From: Flaccisagitta enflata | Lineage: Eukaryota; Chaetognatha; Sagittoidea; Aphragmophora | Direction: 5' to 3' | NCBI GenBank assembly: GCA_965153355.1 | Contig: OZ231127.1 | Location: 1,798,001-1,862,000, forward strand | Length of the DNA: 64,000 bases | Part shown: positions 11,906-23,345 of the stretch, piece by piece | Position numbering within the stretch: position 1 is the first letter of the stretch | Layout of the letters: each line of letters begins with the position of its first letter | The notes under the pieces: model-generated | The model's input: only the letters and a program-made list of their open reading frames with translations | Told to the model about the DNA's origin: nothing | The model's database searches: none | Made by a program: the position numbers and the translations under genes

Positions 11906-12025
11906 TTTGATACACAGCTTGGTTTACTATGTATTGATTATTTGTCAATCTTAAAGTTTTTTTCAATGTTTATATCTAACATTTGTTTTTGATGCATTCG
12001 TAAATGAGTTTCAAGAAGTGCATGG

Positions 12026-12196
12026 AGATAGAGATAGAGACATGAAATATAAAGAGAAATGAGACAAAGATAGAGACATACAAATAAACATAAGTTGAGG
12101 GGGTAACAAGAGAAAGGTCAGAAGGTGTGTTAATTTGTATATCTCTTTCTTTGTCTAATTTCCCTTTATTTTTCATGTCTCTATCTCTATCTCTCC
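12026..12196. repeat. Inverted repeat with 60-bp arms
   Basis: GGAGATAGAGATAGAGACAT (12026 on) is the inverse of the segment ending at 12196, with a spacer of about 50 bp. It sits 340-510 bp before exon 2. Confidence 0.7.
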
Positions 12197-12198
12197 GT

Positions 12199-12408
12199 AA
12201 GAATTTCCACTGTCCCACGAGGGAGTGAGCAAAGTGAGTGAGCCAGCCCGTGAACGGAGCGAGTGAGCGAGCGAAGCGAGCAAAGCGAGTGTAGCAAAGC
12301 GGAGCGCTGCGGAGTGAGTGAGCGGAGTAAGCGGTGCGAACGAACAAACGTAGCGAGCGACGGAGTGGCCTGTTAAAAATGCGATTGTCTGTGACTAGAA
12401 ACGCCCCC
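12199..12408. mobile_element. TNA-flanked element (Harbinger-like), truncated
   Basis: The core is a degenerate GAGCGAGT/GAGTGAGC array and the right end is CTAGAAACGCCCCC followed by TCA, matching the 36557 copy. The left terminal repeat is missing. Confidence 0.65.
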
Positions 12409-12538
12409 TCAAATTAACAATATATTGATAAAATGAAAATAAGTTGTGTAACAAATTTTCCGTCGCTAGCTGTTTATGTTGCTCAACATCATACAAATCC
12501 TCCTTCCCCGACTTTTCCTCTTCCTCTTCCTTTTTCAG

Positions 12539-13154
12539 GAACTCAACGTCGGTGAATTGATGGAGAAATGCAGATATGGTGACGTGGCGTCTTTGCGGGA
12601 ATTCGTCGACGAATTTGGAAAAGAGAAAGTCGTCAACGCGCGAGAAAGTGGCTGGTACAGTGGCGTCACGTGTTTACATTGGGCAGCATTTCACAATTCC
12701 AATCGAAACGTGACTTTGTATCTGCTGCAAATCGGCGCCGATGCAAATGCCGTGTATGACGACAGTTCGACTCCCTTGGATTATGCCTGTCGGCGAGGAC
12801 ACGTGGATCACGTCGAGGTAATGTTGGCTTACGGCGCAAATGCGACGCGGGATTATTCAAGGGCGTTGTGGTGGACGGCTAACGCGGGCGATGGATTAGA
12901 AAGAAGAAAGACCGCGCGCCTCCTTCTGCAAAATGGCGCAAATCCAGACGCGGTGAAGAGATGGAGGACAAAGGAGACGCCGTTCAAGACAGCAGTCTTT
13001 TATGCAAGACTGCAACTTGTAACGGAAATGTCCAAATGGAAGGAGGAGGAGGAAACGATTACGGAGGAGGATATTGATTCTACCTACAGAAGCAAGATTG
13101 ATCAAGTTCGCGAAGCCATCAGAAAGGGACAAGAGGAACGAAGAGAATATTTAG
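12539..13154 (+). CDS. Receptor gene exon 2: ankyrin repeats
   Basis: The acceptor is a pyrimidine tract ending TTTTTCAG; the donor is TTTAG followed by GTGAAA. The exon enters in phase 0 and leaves in phase 1, giving 205 codons. It encodes about five ankyrin repeats: one around ELMEKCRYGDVASLREFV, then TCLHWAAFH...LLQIGADANAV, TPLDYACRRGHVDHVEVML, ALWWTANAGD...LLLQNGANPDAV and a degenerate fifth, ending in a charged helix. Ankyrin repeats bind proteins and are normally cytosolic. Here the exon lies between a signal peptide exon and EGF/Ig modules, so the repeats should face outside. Two N-glycosylation sequons (NVT, NAT) lie within them. The open frame runs on through a GA microsatellite, but that part is intron. 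Confidence 0.85.
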
Positions 13155-13162
13155 GTGAAAAG

Positions 13163-13434
<272 letters not shown>

Positions 13435-13507
13435 AAATGAGAATAGCTTTTTGACATAAATTCATAATTTCGGACCAAAAGCAAATGAACTTTTTTTTTC
13501 TGATCAG

Positions 13508-13621
13508 GCGAAAACGAGTGTCTCTCCAATCCCTGTTACAATGGAGGAACTTGCATCAACAAATTTGACTCTTTCGTGTGCCGCTGTCCTGCTGGTTTCA
13601 ACGGATCAACATGTTGGGAAG
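13508..13621 (+). CDS. Receptor gene exon 3: EGF module
   Basis: A 114-base exon with phases 1-1, the usual form of a shuffled EGF exon. The acceptor TTTTTTTTTCTGATCAG and donor GTAACG are good. It encodes one complete Notch-type EGF module with six Cys: ECLSNPC..GGTC...[15 protein letters not shown]. The split Gly codon joins exactly to exon 2. The exon is followed four bases later by a GT microsatellite. Confidence 0.9.
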
Positions 13622-13625
13622 GTAA

Positions 13626-13862
<237 letters not shown>

Positions 13863-14000
13863 TCCTGACATCACCGCCTTTTTTGCAATCCTGGATCTTG
13901 GACCAAATGCGAGAAAGTACATATTTAAACCGGTTTCTGCTTTATTGTAGATGGAAAAAGAAATCTTCCGACCTGTCACATAAGTTTACTTCTTGACCTA

Positions 14001-14215
14001 ACAAGGCCGGATACACGGCTACCCCAGTCGCGTGCGGGAGGGCAGGGGCCATAATTGAGGTCAACGGAGCATTTGGGCAGGAGCAGTAAGGCCAAAAACC
14101 CCATTAACGCCGAAAAAGTAAAGTGTGACGGACGGACAGACGGACCGACGGACCGACGGACCGACGGACGGACCGACAAAGCGGGGTGTAGAGTCGCGTA
14201 GCACGCGACTAAAAA
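14001..14215 (+). mobile_element. Hairpin element, type A (near-consensus)
   Basis: ACAAGGCCGGATACACGGCT, CCCCAGTCGCGTGCGGGAGGGC, GGAGCAGTAAGGCC, AAAGTGTGACGGACGG, a run of ACCGACGG, GCGGGGTGTAGAGTCGCG and the hairpin AGTCGCGTAGCACGCGACT plus AAAAA. Among the best preserved copies. Confidence 0.85.
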
Positions 14216-15036
14216 TGAATACTAATTGATCACAAATCTATCAACATTTAATGTGAGCCTCTTTAGAGTGAACCACGACCGCCATTCGTCAGAAAGATGA
14301 TTTGCAGAATGCAGAGCTTCGATAGGTATTCTCAAGTGATGACATTCCAGAACTTTTTCTCAGTTTTTTTGATCCCTTCTTTTGCTACGTTTATACTTAA
14401 AGTTCCAAAACGACTCACCGAAATATAAAAAAAACTTATGATATAAATGATGCCCTTTAAAGTTGCTAGTAGTTTACACAAACCGCTTCTGTCTTGCTAA
14501 ACACATGAAGAAGTAATTAAAAAAGAGTGAAGTCATATTAGCGTCCCAATTTCGCGAGCGATTGAGATGCACAAAGAGTAAAAGCAAGTTTAGTATGTGT
14601 AGTTCAAGTTTGAAAACTATCAAGATCATCGGTTGAGAGCAATGATTTCACCACGGACATTTTGTGTCAGGGGTCTAGTCAGCGTTATTGTGAGTGGCCG
14701 AATGACATCAAAATTGTGCACTGTAAACCTAGGCCGTTTTCAACCAAGGGTTGAAAAGAGATTATAAAACAGAATTCTGAAGGTCGATAAAATCTATGAA
14801 AAGTACTAAAACATAGAAAAATATTATTTTTCACTAGATGTATATATATTCTAAGACATTTAAGATGTATTGATTGATGTTAAAGATTACGTCTATACGT
14901 TATCTTGCAAAATTATGATTTACTGCAATATGCAAATGAGCTTTTTGACAATACTGATCACATACATGTAATCAAGTCCTATTTCATTTTTTTAGCTGAT
15001 TTGTGTCCAATGTGACAAGGATGCCAACAGTTTCAT
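14216..15036. other. Intron sequence, nothing recognised
   Basis: AT-rich part of the exon 3 to exon 4 intron with no exon candidate in the required phase. Confidence 0.45.
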
Positions 15037-15162
15037 TTTAGATGCGGACACGCAACTCTATAAGAGGCTTTGTCCGTCTGTCCATCCATCCCTTGGTCAG
15101 TCCGTCCGTCCATCAGCACGAGTCAAAAGCGGGTAAACGCGCATATCCACCCTTGCCTTGTT
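15037..15162 (-). mobile_element. Hairpin element, type B
   Basis: TTTTAGATGCGGACACGCAACTC, TATAAGAGGCTTTGTCCGTC, a GTCCGTCC core, CACGAGTCAAAAGCGGG and CCTTGCCTTGTT. Confidence 0.7.
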
Positions 15163-15408
15163 AGATGCTGCCTCCCTTTCCTATAAGAGGGTTTGTCCGT
15201 CTACATCTGTGCAAAAAAAATACTTCTTGGCACTTTTTGACTGTGGCAAAATCCCAGACTGTATCTAACAATAATGAACGTGTTTTTTCTAAGGAAGAGT
15301 ATGACTGCCCCTCCTCCCCCCCCCCTCCCTCCCCCTTATATTACACCCACCTATTACACCCTATATGTACTCGCATTACCTGCACTACCTCATCGATTAT
15401 TTTTCTAA

Positions 15409-15575
15409 CAAGGCTTTTTATACAGCTACCCTAGTCACGTGTGGGTGGGCAGGAGCAGTGTTGGAGAAGGTCACTAGAGCATATGGGCAGGAGCAGTATG
15501 CTCAAAACGCCGAAATAGTAAAAGGGGACCGACTGACATAGCGGGGTGTAGAGTCGTGTAGCACGCGACTAAAGA
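15409..15575 (+). mobile_element. Hairpin element, type A (diverged)
   Basis: AACAAGGCTTTTTATACAGC, AGTCACGTGTGGGTGGGCAG, GGAGCAGTATG, GCGGGGTGTAGAGTCGTG and the terminal hairpin GTCGTGTAGCACGCGACT. The core is almost lost. Confidence 0.7.
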
Positions 15576-15832
15576 TCTGTTTGATCGGCGCTTGTATGTT
15601 CAGTGTGGGTGTGAATGAGGTTAGTGTGCCACTATTTTGCCTGTTGCTTTGTGTTTGTCTCCCTCTTAGCGCTTTTGAAAGAACATTCTTTTTACTATAC
15701 TTGAGATACACAATTTACTGACTTGCCCTCATCGTCATAACCTTCGCTAGCATGCTGGTAGGTTGCTTGTCTGCAATTTCAAACGTCATGAGTTTTAATT
15801 TCATTTATCGATAATTATCCTGGGTCCTTTTC

Positions 15833-15975
15833 TTTTTAAGTCACGGACTCGCGACTCTAGACCTTGCTGTGTCAGTCGGTCGGTCCATCGGTAACCAAAA
15901 CAAAATGGAAGCATTTTTTCGCTATTCCACCCCTGCCCACCCATCCGCGTCTGAGGGGGAGTGTATACGACCTTG
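15833..15975 (-). mobile_element. Hairpin element, type C-like, diverged
   Basis: AGTCACGGACTCGCGACTCT, ACCTTGCTGTGTCAGTCGG, a GGTCGGTCC core, CCACCCCTGCCCACCC and GTATACGACCTTGTTTT. Confidence 0.65.
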
Positions 15976-16061
15976 TTTTCTTTCAGCGCGAATTCTTCAC
16001 ATGCTGGGGGCAACTAAAAAAATTGTTCAAATTGAGCTAGAGGATTGAAATTTTGCTTGTA

Positions 16062-16810
16062 CAGTCAATCCCAATTCCGCATTTATCCATAGCATCGTAT
16101 CTCAATGTATTTCAGCCAACCAAAACCTTTACCATCAGGACATACTTCGGTGTGTCAAAATATGACTTACACAAAGTTTGATTTTCTCAGTTGTGCCTTT
16201 TGAAAAGGGTTTGTTTAATTTGTCATCTATAAAGCGACAGCTTCATACAAATAAGCAGCAAACATACATCAGGAAAATCAAATAAGATTTCAAGGCGTCA
16301 TAACATAATAAATAGTGGGATAATGTTATTTCAAAAGTTTAATGCAACAAAGCGTAATATTCAAATTGTCTATATTGTTGATTGTTGCTGTTGCTGTTGT
16401 GGTTGTGGTAGTGAAATAGACGCGAAACGGTGGAATTGAGATGGCCAGGAAGTGATTGTTCAAACTTATTTCTGGACTGAGGATATATTTCAGACAAGGC
16501 AGGGTAGCCAAATTCTTCTCTCAAAATATGAATGAACCCCGACGCCATTTTATCTAGTTTACAGTCTTAAATGATTTTCTACCGAAATTGCCACTTAAAT
16601 ATTAGAAGCAATTATATCATAGGATTTCGTTCATCCTTCTTCATTCTTAATCTCACCGTTCATCTAAGTATTGGGTACGAAAAACAAACAAAGACTAAGA
16701 CAAAAGTCATATTTTGATATTCCAAAATAAACCAAGATAAACAAAGATGCTTTTTCTTGCAACATGATCAGATATGGTCATATGGATAAATGCGGAACTT
16801 GGACTGACTG
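16062..16810. mobile_element. pogo-like terminal-repeat element
   Basis: TA-CAGTCAATCCCAATTCCGC at the left; the inverse of CAGTCAGTCCAAGTTCCGC at the right end, about 30 bp of terminal repeat including GCATTTATCCATA. Internal 750 bp without a transposase frame. Confidence 0.6.
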
Positions 16811-17350
16811 CGTAAGTTCCCTAACCCACAAGGAACAACTGGCCTGGCGATTTTGATGTGTTAGTTTTTTTTGGCCCTTTATTTAGCTCGTTTGTTTTTG
16901 TTGAAAAGAAAAAATAACTTGAATCTTATTTCTCTTAGTAGGAATTTTAGATAATTTGTTTGTCAAATTTGGATTCATTGAGCAATCGAAGTAATTTTTC
17001 ACATAACTGCTTCTGTCCCTCAATCTAAACAGCCATCTACACCACTGCCCCTGCCCACAGTTTTTAGGCATTCAATATTTTCTACTGAAATGAATACAGT
17101 ACCTTCATTCTAGCTAAATAGGCTTTACTATGAGGGTGTTTACAAGCTTTTATTTTGCTGGGAAAGTGAAATCATGTAAAATAAGCTACCTCGGGGCTAA
17201 AATGCTCATCCAGGGCTGGTTTCACATAGAAGTTTAAGTCACAGACCCCTCTGACCATCTCCAATGAATTCTACAGCCACAAAATTAAACGGATTCCATG
17301 AGAAAGAAAGTGATTACATTTAAATTTAGCTGAAAATGCAAAACTAGTCA

Positions 17351-18130
17351 TCTAAGGATCACACATGGTCAGTGGTACCCAATGCCCTGCTGGGAGTGAT
17401 CAAGTGAAGTAGTGGAGTAAGAGCAGGGCAGCAGCCCCTAAGGATCTTGTAGGCAGGGTCTGGCAAAATTTTTTGCTGCCTACAAGCTGGATTTTTCAGT
17501 GGCTCCCTGCCTACAATAGAATTGAATAATTTTTGAACGTTTTTGATACATTCTAGGGTCAGATTTACAAATTCATTCAAGATCTCTCTCAATTCCAACT
17601 CAGAAAACAAAATTTTGATGTTCAGATTAAAAAATCTTTTTTTTTATTTCCATAATAAATTCATCCTATATTTTTCTCTCCTGCCTACAAAAATAGCTTG
17701 CTGCCTACAAGCAATGCTCGCGTGCTCGGGTACTTTGCAGTACCCTGCTTGTAGGACACAGGGGTACATTTCCAGAAGTCCTGAGGCAGATTTGAAGTCA
17801 GGATGGCAGAACTTAGTCCAAAAGAGGTTTGAGGTTTGGGCGGCAGGCTTGGGGCCAAGAGGACAAATTTGAAGCCTGAAGAGTTCATTTAAGGTCTTAA
17901 GGTCTGAAGGGCTGATTTGAGGTCTGGAGGGCTGATTCGAGGTCTTGAGGGCAAATTTGAGGTCTGAAAGGGCTAATTAGGGGGCTCACAGGGCCAACAT
18001 CAGGCCTGAGACTGCAGACTTGAGGCCCCAATGGCCAAGGGGGAGAGAACAGAAGGACAGACGGATGGATGTCTTGAAATTCCCCCTGTGTCCTACAGGA
18101 CATCGGCCCTTTGGGCCGTTGCCCAAAAAC
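17351..18130. mobile_element. Foldback element, GGGCAGCGGCCCC family, copy 2
   Basis: Starts AAGGATCACACATGGTCAGT-GGTACCC, then GCAGGGCAGCAGCCCC, CTGTAGGACACAGGGG-like arms, and ends TTGGGCCGTTGCCCAAAAA. The core at about 17760-18010 is a 20-22-bp array of GAGGTCTGGAGGGCTGATTT type. A second repeated phrase, GCTGCCTACAAGC, lies at 17470-17720. Confidence 0.7.
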
Positions 18131-18360
18131 GGCCATTATGCTTATTCCGGGGACCATATGCTTGATCAGGGCAAGATGTGCGAAGGGATCTGGCCAGATT
18201 TTGACATTTCTGACCCCAGAAATAGATTCTACGGGTCACAAACCCTATAATATCAATCCTTTTTTGGACCCTGTTAATCTCCAATATTGCTAGCCAGTTG
18301 TTTTCATGCTTAATTTCTCCAGTTATGGCATTTTACCCAAATAAGGATTTAAGGCTTAAA

Positions 18361-18720
18361 TTGCGACCTTTGACCCCATTTTCGACCTACTTCTTAAAAT
18401 TAACTAAAAAATAAAAAGAATTTTTATTTGGTTCTTTTTTAGAGGAATCAAAATCTGCAGTCAGTGTTTTTTTTTCAAGTTTTGAAATTTTTACCCAAAA
18501 ATGGTTCGCAGGGTCAATTTTGGGGTCATTCATGACCTTTGACCCCCAATTTGACTGACTGAAAATTAGAAAATGAAAAAAAAGAAATGTAGATTCTTCA
18601 GCTACTTTTATGAGGAGAATCCAAATCTGCTTTCAGAATAGAAAAATTCCCATTTTGAAATTTTGACCCTTCTATAGGGGGTCCCTTCGTGACCCCTTGA
18701 CCTTTGACCTCCGTGGTGGA
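18361..18720. repeat. Tandem 165-168-bp repeat with DR1 motifs
   Basis: TGACCTTTGACC-type motifs occur at 18365-18377, 18533-18545 and 18698-18710. The sequence between them is a diverged repeat sharing AGAGGAATC.AAATCTGC and TTTTGAAATTTTTACCC. Read in reverse, two of the motifs are perfect AGGTCA-A-AGGTCA-type direct repeats. Confidence 0.6.
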
Positions 18721-19855
18721 ATCATCCCCGACCTTATTTTGACCTTCCAAAAGTGTAAGATGGAAGGTAAGGACCTTATCTCTAATGTATTTCTTGTGCA
18801 TGAGTCAACTAAAAAAAAAACGCCTGAAGTTAAAGGCCTAGTCATATGATATCATTTAAAAATTGTGAATAGCGAAAGGGAATTTAAAATATCTTATTTA
18901 AAGTTGAATAACTTTTGAATGCATTGAACTCGAGAGATGCTATTTGTGTAGAAAGCTTGCTAATTTTCTGATAATTAGTTGATTTAAACCTGAGATATAA
19001 TTGTGAGCATGCCGGAAGGTTTCTTTTTCCAAGATGATATCTTTTACTCCTTGTATAGAAATCACCCAACTCAGATACACTGCGAACTATAAAAAAGGAA
19101 ATAGCGGTTCTCATGAAAAAAATGATTTTTTGATATTTTCTTTGTGAGATATTGAAAGAGTGTCATAAAATGAAGCCAATGCCACAAATTCCATGAGTTT
19201 ACACCAATTATTTTTGGTTTTATAGTAAAAAGAAGATATGGTGTCAGAAACTGTGTATGAACAGTGAATTTAAAAGAAATAAAAAAGGGACATTTTTTAA
19301 TTTGATTTTTATCCATTGCCGTAGAAGAAATCAATCAATTTCATAGATCATCTGAAAGCTATTCAAAAGAGCTTTTATTTGCCGCCAATCTCACATCTTT
19401 AGCTCAATTTGTTTTGACACAGTAAAGAAATGACTGGAGAGTTGATTTTCAAGTTTAAAATGGCGCATAACCAAAATGTTCCCATTTCACTTTATACTGA
19501 TGCCATTTCCAAACGAGTAAAGCTAGGAGGTTGGGATTGGTCTAGAATGAAAGATCATAAAATTCAAACAAATTGATCAAATTTGATGGGACTGGTGGCA
19601 AATTGTTCATTTTTTGAAACTCTTTAAAACGCTTATAAATAACAATTTCATTTTTTGAATTTAAACTATGTAAAATTATAATCAAAGTTGTTTTTTTTTA
19701 TGAGTCGCACTGTTGTATCGCTGAAGCTAAAAAACACCCTGCTACTAGCTGTGTTCAAGTGTGTGTGTATACATTATACACGTATGTGTAAATTGTGTAT
19801 TTATAAATATTCTCATGCTCTCTTGCCCATGAACGTTTTTCTTTTTTTTTCACAG
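18721..19855. other. Intron sequence, nothing recognised
   Basis: AT-rich end of the intron before exon 4, with no further repeat or exon. Confidence 0.45.
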
Positions 19856-19936
19856 AGATTGGCGAATGTGACAAAGTCAAATGTCGGGAGGAAGATGTAT
19901 GTGTTCAAGTCAACTGGTTCCGATATGGCTGTTCCA
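19856..19936 (+). CDS. Receptor gene exon 4: small Cys-rich module
   Basis: An 81-base exon, phases 1-1, between a T-rich tract ending TTTTTTTTTCACAG and donor GTAAGT. It encodes IGECDKVKCREEDVC...WFRYGC with four Cys, resembling the N-terminal half of a follistatin/EGF-like module. Its phases fit exon 3 upstream and exon 5 downstream exactly. Confidence 0.8.
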
Positions 19937-20097
19937 GTAAGTAGAATTTAAAATGCATAGTTCGCTTCATTCCAAAATCATCTTAAGCGAGATTTGGAAG
20001 TAGGTAGTAGGTTTATTACACATTGGTCAAAAAGGTAGTGGACGCAACTTTTGATGTACTTGGCCTCACTCATTTATGAAACATTGTCTTTCTGCAG

Positions 20098-23000
20098 GTG
20101 TGAAAAAGACGCAATTGCATCATTTTTGGGGCGAAACTATCATCTTGCCATGTCACAACCCTCGTGGCCTTGAACACATAGTAAAATGGATGAAAGGTGA
20201 TGATGTCATAGAAAATGCGACAAAACCATCATTAAGGTTAGATACAACAAAAGCATCTCATGCTAGAATATACATATGTAAGAATGGCCCATATACATCA
20301 AGAATCACTCTGAAACTCGCATTACACATTGATTTCCTCAAGAGGCCCCAAGATATTTCTGTCGTCCCCAACTCCACAACCGAAATCACGTACAAGGTGA
20401 AGACAAATCCTGGTCTAATTTTACATGGAAGCTGGCTGTATAAAAAACAGAAAATACCGAAGGATCAGATCAAAGAGTCATTTGAATTACAAATGGGTGT
20501 CCTAACCTCCACATTGACCATCATGGCAAAGAAGAGCAAAGGGGAAGCAGAAGTATTTGAGTTTACGGTGATAGTAAAAATAAATAATACAGTGGTAGTT
20601 GGTGAACGAAAAGATAGTTCGCGGGTTACAGTGACCAACGATATTTGTAAATCCTCATCACCTTGCTCTGCTATGGGAAAATGCCAGAATATAATAAATG
20701 GAAATGATGTTGAGTATAAATGTCATTGTGAGGAGGGCTTCATGGGATCTAAGTGCGATTCTTTTGATTCTAGCCTTTTTGGAATTGAAGGGAAAACTAA
20801 TTTTGTTGAAAAGAAGGCTATCCTGAAATTGAAATGCGATTTTGGAGATAAAGCTTCTCAGTATGATTTTAAGATCTACAGAAAGAATGACACAAAACCT
20901 TACATCGCTGCATCAGAAAAATCAATCTGTGAAATCATTGATCGCGCTTCGCATGATGATGCCCTCATAACTTGTTCTGCAACCATTAGAAATCATGGAA
21001 GGTCAACGAATGTAAGTGATTCTCGCCAAATCAATTTTTTGAAAGAATATGATTTTGGCGATACAATTCTTTTGAAAGAGATGAAAAATGAAAAGGGTTT
21101 TTTGACGCACAATGGGGAAGTCTTGAATGTGACTTCTCAAAAGATAAGTGCCTTATCAACACCAGGAGCACTGCAAGTGTTAAGCAACGAATTTGGGAGG
21201 GAAGAAAAATATGTGGTTTGTCCTAGAAGTGAGCCGCAGCGCAATCTTGTACTCACATTCACTCCAATGAATGTTATGCAATCATTAGCAACTGTTCTCA
21301 TTCTCTATGTGACCAAATCACAACTTGCAGTCAAAAAATGTTCCCAAAGATTTTCAAAACAAAAAGCTCAAGCGAAAAATCTTTCTATGCCTTGTAAATT
21401 GCTCACTTTCATCAAAAACAAAGGTAGATCAACTGATCAAAATTGCTGTAGAAAACTTATGGAAATGATCAAAAATTGTTTTACATTTGTCATGCAACTT
21501 TGCATTTTTGAGATGATAAGCGCAATTTCCTTCTATTTTGATAGTAACCCATCATGGGGATCAATTTCCTTGCTGGTGCTTGTTTGTGAGTATGTTGCCA
21601 AAGGAATTACCCTTTCAATGTTCATTCACAAGTACAACATACCATATTCTCGCAAAAATATGATTTTGGCAATTCTCAATCAAGCCATACCTTTGCTGAC
21701 AAAATATTCCAAGAGAGACATCCCCCAACATGAAGGCAAAGACCTGAAATCCATAGAAAATGTTGATCTCAGTCCAAAAAGCAGAAATTATCTCAGAGTG
21801 GCCACACTAGTCCAGGTAATGAGAGAATTTGTGTTAGTTTTCCTGAGTGTTTACATACTTGCTCACACTTTTGGAATGGAATCCATTTGTATTCCAAGTT
21901 CATTTGATTCCTCACAGTGGAGTGAAAACACAACATTTGAGCTGAAGACCGCTGATGAAACCATAGCAGCAAAACTAGAAAGGTGGTTTCATCGACCACC
22001 TTCCTCTTTTTGTGAGTGTCGTCGATGGGAATCAGGTACTGATTTCTGTTTCCCCAATTCACGCATGGGGACCGATTCAGGTTGCAGTGTGGCAGACTGT
22101 TACACAACCCCAAGCTGGCTTTCATTTGTCATTCCTGCAGCCTTACTCTGTAAGAGTTTAGTTTCATTGAGCGCCACTTTGACCACCGGCATCAACACAA
22201 CAAATGGATGGTTTCAAAAGGCCATCCTATTCATTCACACAATTTGGGTTATGACTAGTTCCAGCATTCTGATACTTTTTGGACATCACTTGCTGTCTGC
22301 CACGTATAGAATGCAAAACTTCAAACTGACCTTGTTCACATCTATTTTTTGCTTTGTGCGTCTATTATCTCCACGCTTAATGGCACAAGCAAAGTGCTTC
22401 AGAAATCGCTTTGAGAGAGCTACAATCTACATGCTGTGGTTCATCCTAGGCACTTTCGTGAATGTAGCATTTTTTATTTTTGGATTTGCCATGATTGAAT
22501 TATTCAATTCTCAAGGATGTCTCCGCGACATGTCACAGAATCAACTCACATTTTTACCGGTGATTGACTCAGCAAAGAGCACAACCATTTTGTATTACTC
22601 TGCCACCACTGAAAAATGGCACGACTTAATTGAAAAGAAGTACACCACTCAATTCAGAGTCATTCCTCTGAAACTAAAGGAACAGGATGATGAGCAACTC
22701 TGCGGGGATAACTGTCATTTCTACAACACCCGCTTTGAGGCGGACAACCTCATTTGGTTGTTCCTCTTCATTGGATACCTTGCAGTCATTGACTGCATCG
22801 TAAATCTTTCCTACAATTTTGTTGTCATCAAAGAATTCAATCAAATGCTTGATGAGGATAATGTCAATTCAGGAGCCAAACATGAAGAGATGGAATTGGA
22901 TTACACAATCCAGATGCTTGACAAGAACCAACCAAAGCAAGCCTTAAATACCTCTTTGGGATCCCAAAACAACGGAAATGAGCACTTGGACCCAGACAAG

Positions 23001-23345
23001 GCTGAAAAACCAGCAGGATTTGAGATGGACAGAATCAATGCAAATATCCAAGAAAAGGAGCGCTTGGACCCAAATCAGGCTGTACATGAAGAACAATCAT
23101 GTCGCAACATGGGCACAGTCAATGCAGAGTTCCATGAAAAGGATCAATTGGTAACAAACCAGGCCACACATGAAGAACAAGCAGGTATCCAAGAAAAGGA
23201 GCACTTGGACCCAAACAAGGCTACGCATGAAGAACCGGCAGGTTTTGTCGTGGATGCAGTCAATGCAGAGATCAAAGAAATCTTTACAGATATCAAAGTG
23301 AGAAAATTGGCAAAGAAAGAGGCTGCAGCAGTGAAAAGTCTCTAG
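20098..23345 (+). CDS. Receptor gene exon 5: Ig/EGF ectodomain and nine-span membrane region
   Basis: The acceptor is TTTCTGCAG; phase 1 entry completes a Ser codon. With exons 1-4 the protein is 1375 residues. In full-protein numbering: Ig-like domain about 298-371 (LPC...VKW...ARIYIC), a second Ig/Fn-like region 372-468, an EGF module about 477-514 with six Cys (PCSAMGKC...YKCHCEEGF), and an Ig-like domain 526-611 (LKLKC...ALITC). Hydrophobic spans follow near 682-705, 754-774, 780-803, 870-888, 967-988, 1002-1027, 1037-1051, 1070-1094 and 1177-1204. A loop with about eight Cys (CECRRW...CFPNS..) lies between spans 4 and 5. The tail from 1205 on has imperfect repeats of the EHLDPNKATHEEPAGF type. 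I do not recognise the membrane region as any channel, GPCR or transporter family. A role as a surface receptor or adhesion protein is inferred from the ectodomain only. Confidence 0.88.

Noticed and set aside
15001-15050. Cys-containing exon candidate TTTTTTAG-CTGATTTGTGTCCAATG
   Set aside because: The required phase meets a stop at once, and the segment runs into a hairpin element.
20098-23345. Identity as a polycystin, adhesion GPCR or TRP channel
   Set aside because: No GPS, REJ or PLAT motif, no seven-span pattern and no recognisable pore signature; ankyrin plus spans alone is not enough for TRP.
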